Shown here: positions 38,397 to 40,295 of the stretch, in pieces | How the letters are laid out: each line of letters opens with the position of its first letter | How positions within the stretch are numbered: position 1 is the first letter of the stretch | Source of the DNA: a virus | Reading direction: 5' to 3' (one strand) | IMG/VR virus record: IMGVR_UViG_3300003322_000534 | Span: 1-40,295 of that record | Length of the DNA stretch: 40,295 nt | The notes under the pieces: model-generated | Told to the model about the DNA's origin: nothing | What the model saw: only the letters and a program-made list of their open reading frames with translations | The model's database searches: none | Made by a program: the position numbers and the translations under genes

Positions 38397-39002
38397 ATGT
38401 CGCTTACCAATATAGATGTTGCCAACCGGATGCTGGCTTTGATTGGCGCCAACGCTATTACGGCCTTTGATGATGGTTCAGCTGAGGCAACGTTCATTAC
38501 TCAAATCTATGAAGGCTTAGTGCAAGCCGAGCTGACCGCGAAGCCCTGGCGCTTTGCTATCAAGCAGGCCGAGCTCGACATGCTGACGGCTGAGCCGGTA
38601 GGGCGGTGGTCTGTTGCGCACCAACTTCCTTCAGACCTACTAAGGCTCTTGGCAGTCACTTGTAATGACTACCCTATCGAATACGACCGCTATGACGACA
38701 TGGTTTATAGCGAATCCGACGCGAGCGATACTCTGGTGGCTGATTACATTTATCGGGTAGATGAGTCTCTCTGGCTGCCGTATTTCACGCAAGGCATCGT
38801 TTACTTAGGCGCTGGCCTTCTTGGTGGAGCCATCGCTCGAGATGCTGCCCTAGTCGAGAAGTACGAGAAGATGGGGCGTGATCAGATTGCCAGGGCCGCC
38901 AATGTCGAAGCGCAGTCACAGAGCTCCAAGCGCGTGCGAACCACTCGGTTCTTGGCAGCTCGAGGCCGGGCTGTTGGTGGATTCAGAGATGATGGGTACT
39001 AG
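38397..39002 (+). CDS. Tail tubular protein A-like
   Basis: 201 residues starting MSLTNIDVANRMLALIGANAI. The pattern 'NRMLALIGANAITAFDD', 'ELTAKPWRFAIKQAEL' and a helical C-terminus (YEKMGRDQIARAANVEAQSQ) matches gatekeeper/tail tubular protein A of T7-like phages, which joins portal and nozzle. It lies directly before the nozzle gene. It starts at an ATG after a 79-base gap with no clear ribosome site. Confidence 0.85.
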   Translation: MSLTNIDVANRMLALIGANAITAFDDGSAEATFITQIYEGLVQAELTAKPWRFAIKQAELDMLTAEPVGRWSVAHQLPSDLLRLLAVTCNDYPIEYDRYDDMVYSESDASDTLVADYIYRVDESLWLPYFTQGIVYLGAGLLGGAIARDAALVEKYEKMGRDQIARAANVEAQSQSSKRVRTTRFLAARGRAVGGFRDDGY

Positions 39003-39004
39003 CC

Positions 39005-40295
39005 ATGCGGAGGCTCCGGCTGGTTAAAACAGATTTTACAGCGGGTGAGCTCGATCCGCTGCTGTTGGCGCGTGAAGATATCAAGGCCTACGCCAAGGGT
39101 GTGGCTCGCTTAAGGAATTACACTCAACTCGATTCAGGCGCCATTCGCCGCCGGCCGGGCAGCAAGTTCATCGATGACCTGTATGATGGCACCATCCTCA
39201 AGCCCTTCGCGTTTGGGCAAAGCCAGGATTACGTCTTTGGCTTCTCCGATACCCGCGTTGACATCTACAACGCTTCCACCGAAGTGCTAGCAACCAGCTT
39301 GACCGGCGCGCCATGGACTAGTTCACAGCTTGACCGGCTCTATCCTGCCCAGTCGGCCGATACCATGGTGGTTTGTCATCCTGATTTGGCGATGCAAAAG
39401 ATCTTGCGCACGGGAGCCTCAAGCTTCACCCGTACAGCTTTTACTTTTGAGGAAAACAGCGCGGGCACCGTTCGCTACCAGCCCTATTACAAGTTTGCTG
39501 ATGACGCTGTGACCATCACTCCATCAGGGGTTACGGGCTCAGTGACCCTGACCGCCTCTTCGGCCGTGTTCTCCTCGAGCCATAACGGCACGATCTTCCG
39601 GTACAAGGAGAAGGAGATACTGATCACCGCCTATACGGACACAACCCACCTTACCGGGACCATTCGTGAGCAATTGCCTGGCAACATCACGGCTGTCGAT
39701 ACGACGGCCGAAACGCTTACCGTTACTGATCATAGCTATGTAACCGGGGAGGCTACTACCTACACCAGCGGCGGCTCGCTCATCGCTGGCCTCACTTCGG
39801 CCACCGTCTACTACATCATCAAGGTCGACGCCAACACAGTGAAGCTGGCCACCAGCGCAGCCAATGCCATTGCTGGCACCGCAATCAATCTGACGGGCAC
39901 GGGAAATGGCACCCTGCTTGGCAGCGTCGATTGGGAGGAGCCGGTGTTCTCTCCCGTGCGCGGGTACGCCAACACTGCGATCTTCCATGAAGGACGGCTG
40001 TGGTTTCTCGGCACCAAGAGCCTGCCGAGCCACGTGTTTGGCAGCAAGACGGATGCCTTCTTTAACTTCGATCTCGGCACCGGCCTGGCCGATGAGAGTA
40101 TCCAGGTTGCTATTCGCTCCGAGCAGATTGGAGAGATACGCGGCGCGGCTTCCTTGCGTCACCTGCAGATCTATACCGACCAGGGCGAGTTTTATGCGCC
40201 GTCATCCGAAAGCCGACCGCTCACGCCAGAAACCTTCTCGGTCAAGGTGCAGACGCGCTACGGCTCCGGCTATGTCACCCCCAAGCCATTCGACG
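39005..40295 (+). CDS. Tail nozzle / tail tubular protein B-like, N-terminal part (continues at 1-860)
   Basis: 430 codons are open from the ATG at 39005 to the window end, starting MRRLRLVKTDFTAGELDPLL. The 'TAGELDPLL.AR.D...Y..G', 'GAIRRRPGSKF', 'NTAIFHEGRLWFLG' and 'FFNFDLGTG' segments are characteristic of podovirus tail nozzle proteins. The last base supplies the first base of a Gly codon completed by bases 1-2. I see no stop in this frame. It pairs with the tail tube A gene just upstream. Confidence 0.88.
   Translation, partial: MRRLRLVKTDFTAGELDPLLLAREDIKAYAKGVARLRNYTQLDSGAIRRRPGSKFIDDLYDGTILKPFAFGQSQDYVFGFSDTRVDIYNASTEVLATSLTGAPWTSSQLDRLYPAQSADTMVVCHPDLAMQKILRTGASSFTRTAFTFEENSAGTVRYQPYYKFADDAVTITPSGVTGSVTLTASSAVFSSSHNGTIFRYKEKEILITAYTDTTHLTGTIREQLPGNITAVDTTAETLTVTDHSYVTGEATTYTSGGSLIAGLTSATVYYIIKVDANTVKLATSAANAIAGTAINLTGTGNGTLLGSVDWEEPVFSPVRGYANTAIFHEGRLWFLGTKSLPSHVFGSKTDAFFNFDLGTGLADESIQVAIRSEQIGEIRGAASLRHLQIYTDQGEFYAPSSESRPLTPETFSVKVQTRYGSGYVTPKPFD

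Noticed and set aside
1-40295. Phage RNA polymerase, DNA polymerase, tRNA genes or CRISPR array
   Set aside because: No such gene or repeat array is visible. I cannot exclude a degenerate tRNA without a covariance search.

Overview
The window is, as far as the sequence shows, one complete genome of a temperate podovirus-type phage. The reading frame of the tail-nozzle gene that starts at 39005 runs off the right end in phase and continues at base 1, ending at 860. The 40,295 bases therefore close into a circle, consistent with a circularly permuted or terminally redundant phage assembled as one ring. The host is probably a Gram-negative proteobacterium: there is an SleB-type endolysin and an Rz1-like outer-membrane lipoprotein, and the style of several small regulators hints at Alphaproteobacteria. 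The host cannot be fixed from the sequence.

Layout. Rightward virion genes wrap around the ends: small terminase (25553), large terminase (28411), portal (30598), scaffold (32486), major capsid (33497), decoration-like protein (34359), three unknown or lectin-like structural proteins, a PhoD-type metallophosphatase (36680), tail tube A (38397), tail nozzle B (39005 to 860), four ejection or internal virion proteins (860-8640), a T7-like tail fibre (8698) and a second fibre-like protein (10091). A lysis block follows (10794-12557): a coiled-coil/membrane protein, endolysin, holin candidate and spanin-like genes, with a LAGLIDADG homing endonuclease inserted in front of the endolysin.

A tyrosine integrase (12489-13700, leftward) overlaps the lysis block tail to tail. 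Just upstream of it lies a candidate attP with two matching pairs of arm-type repeats. From 20389 down to 13948 a long leftward operon encodes YqaJ exonuclease, RecT, an AlpA-like HTH protein and many small coupled genes, including a Lar-like zinc protein and two HNH-type endonucleases. A regulatory switch sits at 20504-21214, where a leftward XRE protein diverges from two overlapping HTH genes. Rightward replication genes follow: RuvC-like resolvase, SSB, DUF1376 protein, and a primase-helicase split into a zinc-finger ORF and a TOPRIM/helicase ORF. Two further small-gene clusters (24770-25341 leftward, 26441-28424 rightward) have no clear function.

Control. A palindrome CTGC-N6-GCAG, three times exactly CTGCATTAATGCAG, recurs in at least seven intergenic positions in front of the main transcription units. 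In several it lies in the spacer between the -35 and -10 boxes. This looks like a phage-wide operator set for one repressor. The first gene after three of these or similar promoters has no Shine-Dalgarno and appears leaderless. There is no phage RNA or DNA polymerase, so the phage should rely on host enzymes for both.
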